From: CBDHFQ01 sp965262565
Lineage (GTDB): Bacteria > Bacteroidota > Bacteroidia > J057
Assembly (NCBI GenBank): GCA_965262565.1
Contig: CBDHFQ010000020.1
Coordinates: forward strand, 558,001 to 622,000
Direction of reading: 5' to 3'
DNA length: 64,000 nt
The notes under the pieces are model-generated. The model saw nothing but the letters and a program-made list of their open reading frames with translations, did not search any database and was not told the origin of the DNA. Positions 1-8,821 of the stretch are shown one piece after another (the first letter of the stretch is position 1; each line of letters opens with the position of its first letter). The position numbers and the translations under genes are program-made.

Positions 1-727
1 AACTTTTTGGTGATTCAGCATGAATCCAATGGCCTGTATCTGGAACTGTAATTAACTGTACATTCATGAAATTTTTTCTAAGTTGATCCCAGTCTTCATC
101 CGTCACGTAATTTGAATATTCACCTCTAATAAAGAGGGCTGGCAGATGGAATTGATCAGGCACATCAAGACCCTCACAAATATGTAAATATTTCTTACTG
201 ATTACAGCTAAGTTAAACTTCCATCTGTATGTCTCTCCTTGTTTGACAAGTCCTTTCAGTAGGAACTGGCGGATTCCTGTCTCTGGTATATCTGTAGATA
301 ATAATTTATCTACTTCCGATCTTCTGCTGATGGAAGATAGATTGACAGATAACAGCGCCTCAATAATTTCATTGTGATATGGGGGATAGAATTTCGGGGC
401 AATATCAACAATAATAAGCTTTCGAACTAGCTCCGGAAAATGAAACGCAAATGTCATCGCAGTTTTTCCCCCCATAGAATGTCCAAGGATATATGCCTGA
501 TCTATTGAATGAGCATCCAGAAAATCCTTTAAATCCTGGGCCATTTCTTTATATCCCCACTCAGGATGATGAAAAGAAGTACCATGATTTCTTTGATCGA
601 CTAACATAACCTGATAGTGTTCCGATAATGATCTTCCGACAGTAGTCCAGTTGTCCAGGGAACCAAACAGACCATGAAGTAACACTAAAGGAGTACCTTC
701 TCCGAATACTTTGGTATTCAATAACAT
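1..727 (-). CDS. alpha/beta hydrolase, YbfF-like esterase (3' end outside window)
   Basis: I translated this stretch by hand; it is open from the ATG ending at 727 to the window edge, so the C-terminus is missing. The protein shows an alpha/beta hydrolase order: an oxyanion-hole segment LLHGLFGS near residue 17, a DQRNHG strand-turn, the nucleophile elbow GHSMGG near residue 93, and a late GHWIH stretch carrying the likely catalytic histidine. The short cytoplasmic form without a signal peptide resembles YbfF-type acyl esterases, but the substrate cannot be read from sequence. An AGAAAGG-like ribosome site lies 8 bases upstream of the ATG. It is the first of three minus-strand genes with the DUF218 and M20 genes, with modest gaps, so shared transcription is possible. 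Confident in the fold, not in the substrate. Confidence 0.85.
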   Translation of the reverse strand, partial: MLLNTKVFGEGTPLVLLHGLFGSLDNWTTVGRSLSEHYQVMLVDQRNHGTSFHHPEWGYKEMAQDLKDFLDAHSIDQAYILGHSMGGKTAMTFAFHFPELVRKLIIVDIAPKFYPPYHNEIIEALLSVNLSSISRRSEVDKLLSTDIPETGIRQFLLKGLVKQGETYRWKFNLAVISKKYLHICEGLDVPDQFHLPALFIRGEYSNYVTDEDWDQLRKNFMNVQLITVPDTGHWIHAESPKS

Positions 728-799
728 ATGAATTCCTTTCTGTTAAGATGATGATTTGATTTTTTGAGAATTACCCTTCTACATACTCCCATTTACATG

Positions 800-1423
800 C
801 TAATATTTAAGCCAATAATAAACACTCTTGACGTACTCATTATTGACAAATAGTAACCCTTCTTCACTCAGCCACCATTGATTAGTATCATAAGTTTGAG
901 GTTCTGAACCGACAACAACGATAGCAATATTTGCCTCTTCAAATTTATCCGTAAATACGCTTTTAATCCTTCGGGTGTGGAACTTGGAACTTATAATCAT
1001 TATTCTGGAGTAGCCTCTTTGAATGGAATAGCCCAGAATTTCTTCTGACTCTTCAAATGTGCTGGAACCTGCCTGAAGTAAATGAATAGCAGAGCTATCA
1101 ACCCCTTCAGAAATAAGCACTTTTTGTGTTAACTCAGCATCTGTCATTTCTATTCCTGCCGCCTTTAATGTACCACTAATAATCCCTCCTGTAGGAATTA
1201 ATACAGGAATAAATCCTTCTTTATATAATTTGACTGCTTTTATTCCTCTTTCATATGATGCCCCTGACAATATAAAAGCCGCATCTACCTTTACGGGGTG
1301 ATCCTCATATATTAATATATTTCCAATGGTTCTTAATATGGGAACTCTTAACAAATAGAGAACTAGTAATCCTATAAAAATAGAGCTAAAGATGATCAAT
1401 ATACGCTTGAACCACTTTTTCAT
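800..1423 (-). CDS. DUF218 (SanA/ElyC/YdcF-like) membrane-anchored protein
   Basis: This 207-residue protein begins with positive residues and one hydrophobic helix (about residues 7-27), which would anchor it in the inner membrane with the rest outside. The body matches the DUF218 pattern: an early strand DAAFILSGA, a glycine-rich segment PTGG after the second strand, the acidic pair in TDAE, a serine-rich IISSKFHTRR, and a late strand IVVVGSEP. Members of this family (SanA, ElyC, YdcF) are linked to envelope integrity and peptidoglycan or lipid-carrier metabolism in Enterobacteria, but the chemistry is unclear. It sits 45 bases downstream of the M20 peptidase on the same strand. Family assignment is good; function is open. 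Confidence 0.8.
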   Translation of the reverse strand: MKKWFKRILIIFSSIFIGLLVLYLLRVPILRTIGNILIYEDHPVKVDAAFILSGASYERGIKAVKLYKEGFIPVLIPTGGIISGTLKAAGIEMTDAELTQKVLISEGVDSSAIHLLQAGSSTFEESEEILGYSIQRGYSRIMIISSKFHTRRIKSVFTDKFEEANIAIVVVGSEPQTYDTNQWWLSEEGLLFVNNEYVKSVYYWLKY

Positions 1424-1468
1424 TGTGATTGTATTGAGCCAGGTAGATAAACCACCTATATTCTTAAA

Positions 1469-2839
1469 TTAGGAAGATAAATCTGCATAATTCTGATGGA
1501 ATTGGACGATGGTTTCAATCCCTTTCAAATAATTAAATACGCCATAATGCTCATTCGGGCTATGAATAGCATCCGAATCGAGACCAAATCCCATTAATAT
1601 TGTATCAATGCCAAGGACTTGTTGGAACATAGCTACAATTGGAATAGACCCTCCTTCTCTCGTAGGAATCGGATCTTTACCAAAAGTGGCCTTCATAGCA
1701 TTTGCCGCAGCCTGGTAACCCGTAGAATGAGTAGATAGCACCGCAGCTTCTCCGCCATGATGGGGAGTTACTTTTACTTTTATTCCTTTAGGGGCAATGG
1801 ATGTGAAATGCGATGCGAAAAGTTCAGTAATATGTTCTGATCGTTGATTGGGAACTAACCTCATCGAAATTTTAGCGTGAGCTTTGGAAGGGAGCACCGT
1901 TTTTGCCCCTTCACCTATATATCCTCCCCATATACCATTTACATCAAGTGTAGGACGTATAGCAGTCCGTTCAACAGGAGAATAGCCTTCTTCTCCCATA
2001 CTTCCTTCAACCCCTAACTCTCGGTTAAATGCTTCAAGGTCAAATGGCTTTTTCCTAATGGCAGCCCTTTCCTCATTATTTAACTCTATCACCTCATCAT
2101 AAAATCCGGGGATAGTTATTTTTCCCTGCTCATCCACCAAGGAAGCAATCATGTTACAGAGGATATTTACAGGATTGCCGACAGCTCCACCATAAACTCC
2201 TGAGTGGAGATCTCGATTAGGCCCTTCAATTTGAACTTCTACGTAGCTTATTCCTCGGACTCCTACCGTTATAGAAGGAATATCATTGGCAATCATAGAA
2301 GTGTCTGATATGAGGACAATATCTGAAGCAAGTAATTCCTGATGATCCCTGACAAAAAGTTCTAGGTTATCACTTCCCACTTCTTCTTCTCCTTCAATTA
2401 ATATTTTAACGTTACATGGAAGCTCTCCCTGACTCATCAAAACTTCTAACGCTTTGATATGCATATACATCTGTCCTTTATCATCACTGGCTCCCCGTGC
2501 ATAGATTTTTCCATCTTTAACCACAGGTTCAAATGGTGGATGATCCCACAGGTCTAAAGGATCAGGAGGTTGAACATCGTAATGGCCGTAAATGAGAAGT
2601 GTGGGTTTAGAAGGAGATACTTCTATGGATGCGAAAACAACTGGATATCCTGCTGTAGGAAATAGCTGTACATTCTCGATACCCAATTTACGACACTGGT
2701 GTACTAACCAATTTGCTGCTTCATGAACGGAATCCCTATATGTGGAATCGGCACTAATGCTGGGGATAGAAAGAAAATTGAATAATTCGTCTAAAAATCT
2801 TTGCTGATGCTCTTTTATGTAGTTTAATGTCGTTGTCAT
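1469..2839 (-). CDS. M20 family dipeptidase
   Basis: At 456 residues this is the usual length for the CNDP/PepV-like branch of M20 metallopeptidases, cytosolic enzymes that cleave dipeptides with two bound zinc ions. The metal ligands are in order: the histidine and aspartate of GHYDVQPPDP (about residue 85), the bridging aspartate in GASDDKGQ, the catalytic glutamate pair in EGEEEVGS, an aspartate in LISDTSM, and the last histidine in DAIHSPNEHY near the C-terminus. A dimerisation (lid) domain lies between about residues 190 and 340, with the conserved LHSGVYGG segment. No signal peptide is visible. The exact substrate is not predictable. An upstream AT-rich gap of about 220 bases separates it from the divergent small membrane gene. 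Confidence 0.9.
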   Translation of the reverse strand: MTTTLNYIKEHQQRFLDELFNFLSIPSISADSTYRDSVHEAANWLVHQCRKLGIENVQLFPTAGYPVVFASIEVSPSKPTLLIYGHYDVQPPDPLDLWDHPPFEPVVKDGKIYARGASDDKGQMYMHIKALEVLMSQGELPCNVKILIEGEEEVGSDNLELFVRDHQELLASDIVLISDTSMIANDIPSITVGVRGISYVEVQIEGPNRDLHSGVYGGAVGNPVNILCNMIASLVDEQGKITIPGFYDEVIELNNEERAAIRKKPFDLEAFNRELGVEGSMGEEGYSPVERTAIRPTLDVNGIWGGYIGEGAKTVLPSKAHAKISMRLVPNQRSEHITELFASHFTSIAPKGIKVKVTPHHGGEAAVLSTHSTGYQAAANAMKATFGKDPIPTREGGSIPIVAMFQQVLGIDTILMGFGLDSDAIHSPNEHYGVFNYLKGIETIVQFHQNYADLSS

Positions 2840-3057
2840 AGGTAATAAATATAAGGCAATCTATTAAAAATACACATCATTCCATTTATCCCAAATAATT
2901 CTCTAACCATGTGGCATATGTAAGAGAATGAGCAGGGATAGTGTATTAATATGAAAAAAAATGATAAACTTTTCGAATAGAAACTTTATACGACATTCAG
3001 GAACGTTTTTTGTTCTGAATCATAAAACTAGGTTAGGCGTTTAAACATTTTTTAATA

Positions 3058-3276
3058 ATGAGTTATTTAGCAATTTTGCTATCAAGTGTACTATATCTTG
3101 ATATTTCTTATGCCATTACTTACATAGCATGCATTGTAGGGGTTTATTTTACCATTGTTCTACGGGCTGGCGATGAACTTCCCCGAAAAGAGATAGACTT
3201 AATCTTCTTCTTGATTATGGGAGTCTCAGCCTTATTTTGGATACTCGCCCAGGTGTTTCCACACCCGCTCACTTAA
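3058..3276 (+). CDS. small hypothetical membrane protein (72 aa)
   Basis: I do not recognise this protein. It is 72 residues with two hydrophobic helices (about 3-33 and 48-66) separated by a short charged loop with RAGDELPRKEID. The ATG at 3058 follows an A/T-rich leader with no clear Shine-Dalgarno sequence. It is transcribed away from the M20 gene and converges on the ABC ATPase, whose stop is only 16 bases away. Codon choice looks like that of its neighbours. It could be a chance frame, but the two clean helices and a positive loop favour a real protein. Confidence 0.5.
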   Translation: MSYLAILLSSVLYLDISYAITYIACIVGVYFTIVLRAGDELPRKEIDLIFFLIMGVSALFWILAQVFPHPLT

Positions 3277-3292
3277 ATAATTTACATGATAA

Positions 3293-3916
3293 TCATGTCT
3301 TTGTTGAAGAGAGCAATATTTGTTGATCAATATGCTGGTATTCCCTGGCAAGGTTAGAGGCCAGGATAAAGGTTCTGTCATTAGTATAGGTATGTATGAG
3401 CTTTAGTAACAGTTCAGAATAATAACTATCCAGATTGCTAGTGGGTTCATCTAGTAAGAGGATACTAGTTTTGCTGAACAATGCGGTGCCTACCTTGGCC
3501 CTTTGAAGCATACCTGAAGAAAAAAAGCGTAATTTTTTATCTAATTGATTGGTAAGTTCTAATATTTCAGCCATTTCGCCGATAGAAGATAGCAGGCAAC
3601 CTTTGAGGCGAAAGTGAAATGTCCAAAATTCTGAAAGGCTTAGATCGGGGTAGAGATCGATGGCAGGTGCCGACCAGCTAATATGTTGATACCATTTATG
3701 TAAGGGGATTTTTTCATCCATGAAAGAATAGGTGATTTTTCCCTCTGAATAAGGTAGTTGGCCTGCAATAATCCTCAACAGAGTAGATTTTCCCGAACCA
3801 TTTCCCCCTCGTATCACAGTAGATGTGCCAGGAGATATGGTTTGGGAAATATGTCTGAATATCCAGCGCTGGTAAAATTTTTTACCTACTTCTTCAAGTT
3901 GAATGCGGATATGCAT
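3293..3916 (-). CDS. ABC transporter ATP-binding protein, CcmA-like
   Basis: This is a single nucleotide-binding domain of 207 residues. The Walker A loop GGNGSGKST is near residue 37, the signature region FSSGMLQRAKV near 128, and Walker B with the D-loop LLLDEPTSNLD near 152. The signature reads SSGM instead of the common LSGGQ, as in the CcmA/heme-exporter branch. No membrane partner lies next to it in this window, so it must pair with a permease encoded elsewhere or serve another role. It starts 9 bases after the lpxA stop and is probably the last gene of the lipid A operon, which suggests but does not prove an envelope role. Function as an ATPase is nearly certain; the transported substrate is unknown. 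Confidence 0.85.
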   Translation of the reverse strand: MHIRIQLEEVGKKFYQRWIFRHISQTISPGTSTVIRGGNGSGKSTLLRIIAGQLPYSEGKITYSFMDEKIPLHKWYQHISWSAPAIDLYPDLSLSEFWTFHFRLKGCLLSSIGEMAEILELTNQLDKKLRFFSSGMLQRAKVGTALFSKTSILLLDEPTSNLDSYYSELLLKLIHTYTNDRTFILASNLAREYQHIDQQILLSSTKT

Positions 3917-3925
3917 TAAGCAATG

Positions 3926-4987
3926 TTACTCTTCATTTAAGGTCTCTTCCTGATTATTGGAAGATCCTTGAGGACTTTTAATAATACCCCTGCTGGCTTT
4001 TTGAATAAAGGTTATTACTTCATCCCTTTCTTCTGTAGCAGGTAGATGTCTTTCTATATATGATAAAGCGTGGGAGGTGTTTTTCCCCGATAGAAATATA
4101 TGTCTATATATTTCTTGTAATTCGTGGATGGTCTTACTTTCAAAACCTCTACGTCTTAAGCCGATAGAGTTAATTCCTTCGTACTGTAAAGGATTTCTCC
4201 CCGCCTTAACATAAGGGGGAACATCTTTACCTACTAAAGATCCTCCGGCAATGAAAGCATGCTTTCCAATTTTCACAAATTGATGTACCGCCGAGACACC
4301 ACCTATGATCGCATAATCGTCGATCTCTACATGGCCTGCTAGATTTCCAGCATTTACGATGATGACATTATCTCCTATAATGCAATCATGGGCTATATGC
4401 ACATAAGCCATGATAAGACTGTTTTTACCAATTTTTGTCTTGCCATAGTAAGCTGTCCCTCGATTTAAAGTAACACATTCACGAATCGTTGTATTATCTC
4501 CAATTTCTACCGTGGTGCGTTCCCCGTTGAATTTGGTATCTTGAGGGATAGCAGAAATTACCGCACCTGGAAAAATTCGACAATTTTTACCAATTCTAGC
4601 TCCATCGTGAATGGTGACATTTGAAGCAATCCATGAATCATCTCCTATAACTACTTCACCATGAATAGTCACTGAAGGTTCTATATGAACATTGTTGCCA
4701 ATTTGAACCAGCGAATGCCTACCATTGATGATAGATGTATTCTTTTTGGACCAAAACTCTAATTGGTGTTTATCGGGAGTAATAACTGTTCCTGGAGAAA
4801 TATGGCATCCTTTCCCTATTTTTACGCCGCTTTGGATGTAAGCATTTGGACCAATATAAGATCCTTCGCCTATTTCCACATGGTCACATATGGTCGCATA
4901 CGGCTCAATAGTCACACTTCCATGAATAACGGCAGTCGAACTGACGTTTGCCATAGGGAAATTACTGTTTGTCTGAGTTGGGATCAT
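3926..4987 (-). CDS. lpxA: UDP-N-acetylglucosamine O-acyltransferase LpxA, N-terminally enlarged
   Basis: LpxA performs the first step of lipid A synthesis, moving a 3-hydroxyacyl chain from acyl carrier protein to UDP-GlcNAc in the cytoplasm. The left-handed beta-helix hexapeptides, the AHDC segment with the likely catalytic histidine (about residue 200), the GRNPLQYEGINSIGLRRRGF stretch and the C-terminal helical domain are all present. LpxA proteins are usually near 260 residues; this one has 353. Residues about 12-78 resemble residues about 93-153: both run from IEP through an IGP/IAS step to IGK-C-I-PG-VI and an aromatic KF/EF end. This looks like a tandem duplication of the first coils of the helix. 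The ATG overlaps the lpxC/fabZ stop by four bases (ATGA), so the two are translationally coupled. A start at Met12 is also possible. Confidence 0.93.
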   Translation of the reverse strand: MIPTQTNSNFPMANVSSTAVIHGSVTIEPYATICDHVEIGEGSYIGPNAYIQSGVKIGKGCHISPGTVITPDKHQLEFWSKKNTSIINGRHSLVQIGNNVHIEPSVTIHGEVVIGDDSWIASNVTIHDGARIGKNCRIFPGAVISAIPQDTKFNGERTTVEIGDNTTIRECVTLNRGTAYYGKTKIGKNSLIMAYVHIAHDCIIGDNVIIVNAGNLAGHVEIDDYAIIGGVSAVHQFVKIGKHAFIAGGSLVGKDVPPYVKAGRNPLQYEGINSIGLRRRGFESKTIHELQEIYRHIFLSGKNTSHALSYIERHLPATEERDEVITFIQKASRGIIKSPQGSSNNQEETLNEE

Positions 4988-6372
4988 AATGATTTCTTTG
5001 GAATGATACTGGCTGTTAAATCTGTCTCACACACTAATTGATTATCTACAAAGGCTTTGCCTTTCATTTTACAGATACCCCTTTTCATGGCGATGAGCTC
5101 TAATTGTAACACGAGCACGTCACCTGGGATAACTGGTTTTTTGAACCGAGCGTTGTCTATGGCTGCTATATATACCCAAACTGTTTGAGGGTTTTCAATT
5201 GTATTCAATAATAAAATGCCTCCTACTTGTGCCATAGCTTCTATTTGAAGTACACCAGGCATAATGGGATTACCGGGAAAATGGCCATTAAAAAAAGGCT
5301 CATTAATCGTTATGTTTTTTACTCCTATGATTGATTTTTCGGAGAAATCCACAATTTTGTCGACTAACAGGAAAGGATATCTATGTGGAAGAATACGTTG
5401 GATGGCATTAATGTCAAAAATAATTCCTTCTTTTTCCACTTGCTGAAATTTACTGATAATCTGTTTCTCTTTGATTTTTGCCTTTATTCTTTTGGCCATT
5501 TGGACATTTGCTTCATGCCCAGGTCTCTTTGCCCAAATCTGGCCTTTAATCGGTTTCCCCAGAAGAGCAAGATCACCAATTAAATCCAGCAGTTTGTGTC
5601 TTGCCGGTTCGTTTTCATAACGAAATCCATTATTAAGCACTCCTTGCCGAATTTCCATATAAGGAACATTAAACCAGGTTCTTAGTTGCTCTAGTTTTTC
5701 TTCAGAAACTTCTTTATCTACAATAACGACTGCACTATCTAATCCCCCCCCTTTGATGAGTCCCTGGCTGTAGAGATACTCTAGCTCATGAAGGAAGCAA
5801 AAGGTTCTACTGTCAGCAAAGTGAAGCAGAAAGTCATCCAAGTTTTCCAATGAAGCTTTCTGAGGCTTTAATACGTCAGAATTAAAATCAATTTCAACTT
5901 TCGCTTGAAAAATAGGGGAAGGAGTAATTCGAAGTTCTACATCTCTTCTTGGATCTTTATAGTCAATTCGTTCATCTATCACCCAGTATTCCCTGTTTTC
6001 AGTTTGTTCCTCCAAGCCGGAAGCTTTTAAGCATTCAGCAAAATCTTTCGCACTTCCGTCCATAATGGGCGGTTCCGGGCCATTTACTTCTATAAGAACA
6101 TTATCTATTTTTAATCCGGCTAAAGCCGCCAGGGTATGTTCTACTGTATGCATCATCACCCCTTTTTCTGCAATAGTCGTCCCTCTTGCAGTACTCACTA
6201 CATTATCTACTTCAGCACGAATGAGAGGTGAACTGGGAAGATCCACACGTTTGAATACAAATCCATGATTAGGTGGAGCTGGATGGAAGGTCATCTGTAC
6301 ACTTGCACCAGTATGTAGTCCTATTCCTTCCAATTTTGCCGATTTCGCGATGGTATGTTGTTTTTCGGTCAT
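4984..6372 (-). CDS. lpxC/fabZ: bifunctional LpxC deacetylase / FabZ dehydratase fusion
   Basis: Two enzymes are joined in one chain, a known arrangement in Bacteroidota. The first about 310 residues are LpxC, the zinc deacetylase that commits UDP-3-O-acyl-GlcNAc to lipid A; HTVEHTLAALAG and the later HKLLDLIGD supply zinc and catalytic residues. The last about 145 residues are FabZ, the 3-hydroxyacyl-ACP dehydratase of fatty acid synthesis, with LPHRYPFLLVDK and GHFPGNPIMPG including the catalytic histidine and a downstream glutamate. I chose the ATG at 6372 because MTEKQHTI is where LpxC homologues begin; an in-frame TTG at 6408 would add 12 residues and overlap lpxD. The gap to lpxD is 16 bases and the 3' end overlaps lpxA. 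The fusion may balance acyl-chain flow between lipid A and phospholipid. Confidence 0.95.
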   Translation of the reverse strand: MTEKQHTIAKSAKLEGIGLHTGASVQMTFHPAPPNHGFVFKRVDLPSSPLIRAEVDNVVSTARGTTIAEKGVMMHTVEHTLAALAGLKIDNVLIEVNGPEPPIMDGSAKDFAECLKASGLEEQTENREYWVIDERIDYKDPRRDVELRITPSPIFQAKVEIDFNSDVLKPQKASLENLDDFLLHFADSRTFCFLHELEYLYSQGLIKGGGLDSAVVIVDKEVSEEKLEQLRTWFNVPYMEIRQGVLNNGFRYENEPARHKLLDLIGDLALLGKPIKGQIWAKRPGHEANVQMAKRIKAKIKEKQIISKFQQVEKEGIIFDINAIQRILPHRYPFLLVDKIVDFSEKSIIGVKNITINEPFFNGHFPGNPIMPGVLQIEAMAQVGGILLLNTIENPQTVWVYIAAIDNARFKKPVIPGDVLVLQLELIAMKRGICKMKGKAFVDNQLVCETDLTASIIPKKSL

Positions 6373-6388
6373 AGCCAAAATAAGCTCA

Positions 6389-7435
6389 TCATTTATCTTG
6401 TGATTCAAACGCCTGTATTTTCTCTTCTAGATACGTAACACGCTGATATAGTTCTTCCAATTTTCTGGATAAAATCTCAGCTGCTATCTGTACTTTGCGC
6501 TCTCTGGCGGGAGATCCTCTAAATCCCTGGTTAGGTTTTAATATACTTTTTGTAACCCCGGACTTGCCCTCTACCTTGGTTCCATCAGCAATTTTTAAAT
6601 GGCCTGCGAACCCTGCTTGTCCTCCGACCATACACATTTTGCCTAACTTTGTACTTCCAGAAATACCCGTTTGTGCTGCAATTACCGTATGAGATCCAAT
6701 GTTAACGTTATGGGCAATTTGAATTAAATTATCCAATTTTACCCCTGTATCAATAATTGTTTCTCCTATGGTAGCCCTATCTATGGTCGTATTAGCTCCA
6801 ATTTCCACATTATCCTTAATAATCACTTTTCCTATATGTATGAGCTTTTTGTACGATCCTTCCTTTTGAGGAGCAAATCCGAAACCGTCTGAACCTATTC
6901 GCACTCCTGCATGTAAAATACAGTTATTACCTATTTCGCAGGAATGATATATCGTAACATGAGGGTAAATTTTCGTATGCTTTCCTATTTTACAGTGATC
7001 CCCTATATAGGTAAACGGAAAAATAGAAACATTGTCCTCAATCTTTACTCCTTTTCCTATGTACGCAAACGGACCGATATATATATTCTCTCCAAATTGA
7101 ATATCTTCGCTTAAAAAAGCTTGTGGGTGAATCCCCTGTTCTGTTTTATGGATTTCTTTACCCAATTTCTCCAATAGTGAGGAAAATGCCTGATAAGGGT
7201 CAGATACCTTGAGAAGTATAGGCCGAATCGCTTTTTGGGGTACAAAATCATGAGAAACTATGACTGCTGATGCAGAAGTTGTATATATGTAAGCTTGATA
7301 TTTTGGATTTGCGAGAAAGGTAATACTCCCTTTTTTACCTTCTTCTATTTTGGAAATAGAATCTACTACTAGTGAAGGATCCCCTTCAAAGTCTGCCTGG
7401 ATATACTCAGCAATTTCACGGATGCTTAATTTCAT
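6389..7435 (-). CDS. lpxD: UDP-3-O-acylglucosamine N-acyltransferase LpxD
   Basis: LpxD adds the second (N-linked) 3-hydroxyacyl chain in lipid A synthesis, the step after LpxC. At 348 residues it has normal length. The N-terminal uridine-binding domain covers about residues 1-100, followed by a left-handed beta-helix of hexapeptide coils (about 105-300) with the GSDGFGFAP loop and the IQIAHNVNIG segment that holds the catalytic histidine. The C-terminus is a charged helix (LSRKLEELYQRVTYLEEK) typical of LpxD trimers. It is the first gene of the lpxD-lpxC/fabZ-lpxA-ABC run. A promoter-like pair lies directly upstream. This order is common in Bacteroidota. Confidence 0.95.
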   Translation of the reverse strand: MKLSIREIAEYIQADFEGDPSLVVDSISKIEEGKKGSITFLANPKYQAYIYTTSASAVIVSHDFVPQKAIRPILLKVSDPYQAFSSLLEKLGKEIHKTEQGIHPQAFLSEDIQFGENIYIGPFAYIGKGVKIEDNVSIFPFTYIGDHCKIGKHTKIYPHVTIYHSCEIGNNCILHAGVRIGSDGFGFAPQKEGSYKKLIHIGKVIIKDNVEIGANTTIDRATIGETIIDTGVKLDNLIQIAHNVNIGSHTVIAAQTGISGSTKLGKMCMVGGQAGFAGHLKIADGTKVEGKSGVTKSILKPNQGFRGSPARERKVQIAAEILSRKLEELYQRVTYLEEKIQAFESQDK

Positions 7436-7452
7436 ATGATTGCTAAATGGCG

Positions 7453-7482
7453 TAAAGGTAGTAAATCTTACATGAATTACAA
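7453..7482 (-). promoter_or_regulatory. candidate Bacteroidota-type promoter for the lpx operon
   Basis: On the minus strand a TTG (7480-7482) is followed after 19 bases by TACCTTTA (7453-7460). This fits the Bacteroidota primary-sigma pattern of a -33 TTG and a -7 TAnnTTTG with one mismatch at the last base. It lies 18 bases before the lpxD ATG, which would give a very short leader. Pattern match only. Confidence 0.45.
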
Positions 7483-7498
7483 CGCATTGAACAATACA

Positions 7499-8821
7499 TT
7501 AAACAAAATCAATTTGAGTATTTCCCTTTGATAAAAATAAACCATTGTGATAAATTCCAAAAACATGACCTATTAAATTTTTCTCTTTAAAAGGAGAATT
7601 TTTTGATCTTGAGGGGATTATATGATCTGATAGATTCCAGGATAGGGTAGGATTGAATAAAGTGAATGAAGCTTTCTCCCCTTTTTGAATAATATTCGCT
7701 GGCAATCCCAATATTTTTCTTGGATTTATACTCAACAATTCAATCATTTTGTCTAACGAGAGATAATTTTTTGAAATCAGTTCTTCATTTATCAATGGAA
7801 AAATAGTTTGTAGACCAAGCATCCCCGGTTCGGCCAGTTGGAATGGTACTTTTTTTTCTTCTATTCCCTGAGCGAAATGTCCAGAACTAATGACATCAAT
7901 TTTACCTTCCTTTAAAGCCTTTTTTAGCTTAGCTAACTGGTGGCTGGATCGAATAGGGGGGAGTGTTTTTAAGTTCGTATCAAATGTCCTCAGAGATTGG
8001 TCTTCCAGGCAGAGTAAAAAAGCATTTGTTCCTATTGTAAGTTGGTCAAAGGATTCTTTTACGTCGTACAATACATTAATCGCTTTAGCAGAACTCATCG
8101 GTTGAAAGTGAATCTTGCTATTAACATAGGATAGAAGGTTAATTTCTCTTTGAACACCAATAATTTCGGCCGTTTCAGGGATACCTTTTACCCCAAGACT
8201 GACTGAAATGGCCCCTTCATTCATTTGACCTTTATGGGTCAAATGTGGATCTGTAGGATAATGTAATACTAGTCCATTAATGGTGGAAATATATTGCAGA
8301 GCTCTCAAGAAAACATCTGAACGATGGATAGCATTCAGGCCATCAGTAAATGCGATAGCACCAGAACGATGCATATCATTTATTTCTGCTAATTCACCAC
8401 CTTTTCCTCCTTCGGTAATACTTCCTGCTATGAATAAATCAATAGGCAGATCTTCCGCCCGCTTCTTCAATGCCTGAACGATTTGGCCATTATCTATCAC
8501 TGGAGAGGTATTGGGATATGCCAGTATACCTACAAATCCTCCAGAAATTGCAGCCTCTGCAAGTTGGGATAGGCTTTCTTTCCATTCATAACCAGGATCT
8601 TGAAGATGAACTTGCATATCTATCCATCCTGGAGAAAGATATGCTCCCGCTTCATACCATTCATTATTCGATGATATTTGCCTGGTATCATCAGAAATAT
8701 GTATCTGTTTAATGATACCTTCCTCTACATATACATCACATATTTTTTGATGGAATATAGACCTTTGATCTATAATATGGACCTTTCTGAAAACGATAGG
8801 AGGAGTTTGCCCTTTACCCAT
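7499..8821 (-). CDS. dihydroorotase-like amidohydrolase with degraded active site
   Basis: The 440-residue chain has the full shape of a type I dihydroorotase: an N-terminal beta-sandwich, the TIM barrel entry SPGWIDMQVHLQDPGYEWKE near residue 64, YPNTSPVID, and a C-terminal sandwich with INPRKILGL and GEKASFTLFNP. Key residues are changed. The substrate-binding arginine after the metal-site histidine is glutamine (HLQDPG instead of HFREPG), the HAED-type segment reads HYPTD, and the conserved catalytic DHAPH reads GHFAQ. It is therefore probably inactive as a dihydroorotase. A true enzyme is encoded at 15671-17028. Inactive dihydroorotase paralogues that support aspartate transcarbamoylase are known in other bacteria; that role here is inference. 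Its start overlaps the end of the BatA-like gene by 8 bases, so the two are co-transcribed. Confidence 0.8.
   Translation of the reverse strand: MGKGQTPPIVFRKVHIIDQRSIFHQKICDVYVEEGIIKQIHISDDTRQISSNNEWYEAGAYLSPGWIDMQVHLQDPGYEWKESLSQLAEAAISGGFVGILAYPNTSPVIDNGQIVQALKKRAEDLPIDLFIAGSITEGGKGGELAEINDMHRSGAIAFTDGLNAIHRSDVFLRALQYISTINGLVLHYPTDPHLTHKGQMNEGAISVSLGVKGIPETAEIIGVQREINLLSYVNSKIHFQPMSSAKAINVLYDVKESFDQLTIGTNAFLLCLEDQSLRTFDTNLKTLPPIRSSHQLAKLKKALKEGKIDVISSGHFAQGIEEKKVPFQLAEPGMLGLQTIFPLINEELISKNYLSLDKMIELLSINPRKILGLPANIIQKGEKASFTLFNPTLSWNLSDHIIPSRSKNSPFKEKNLIGHVFGIYHNGLFLSKGNTQIDFV

Noticed and set aside
4763..5041. Plus-strand frame of 92 codons inside lpxA
   Set aside because: Shadow of the well-supported lpxA and lpxC/fabZ coding strand; no family resemblance.
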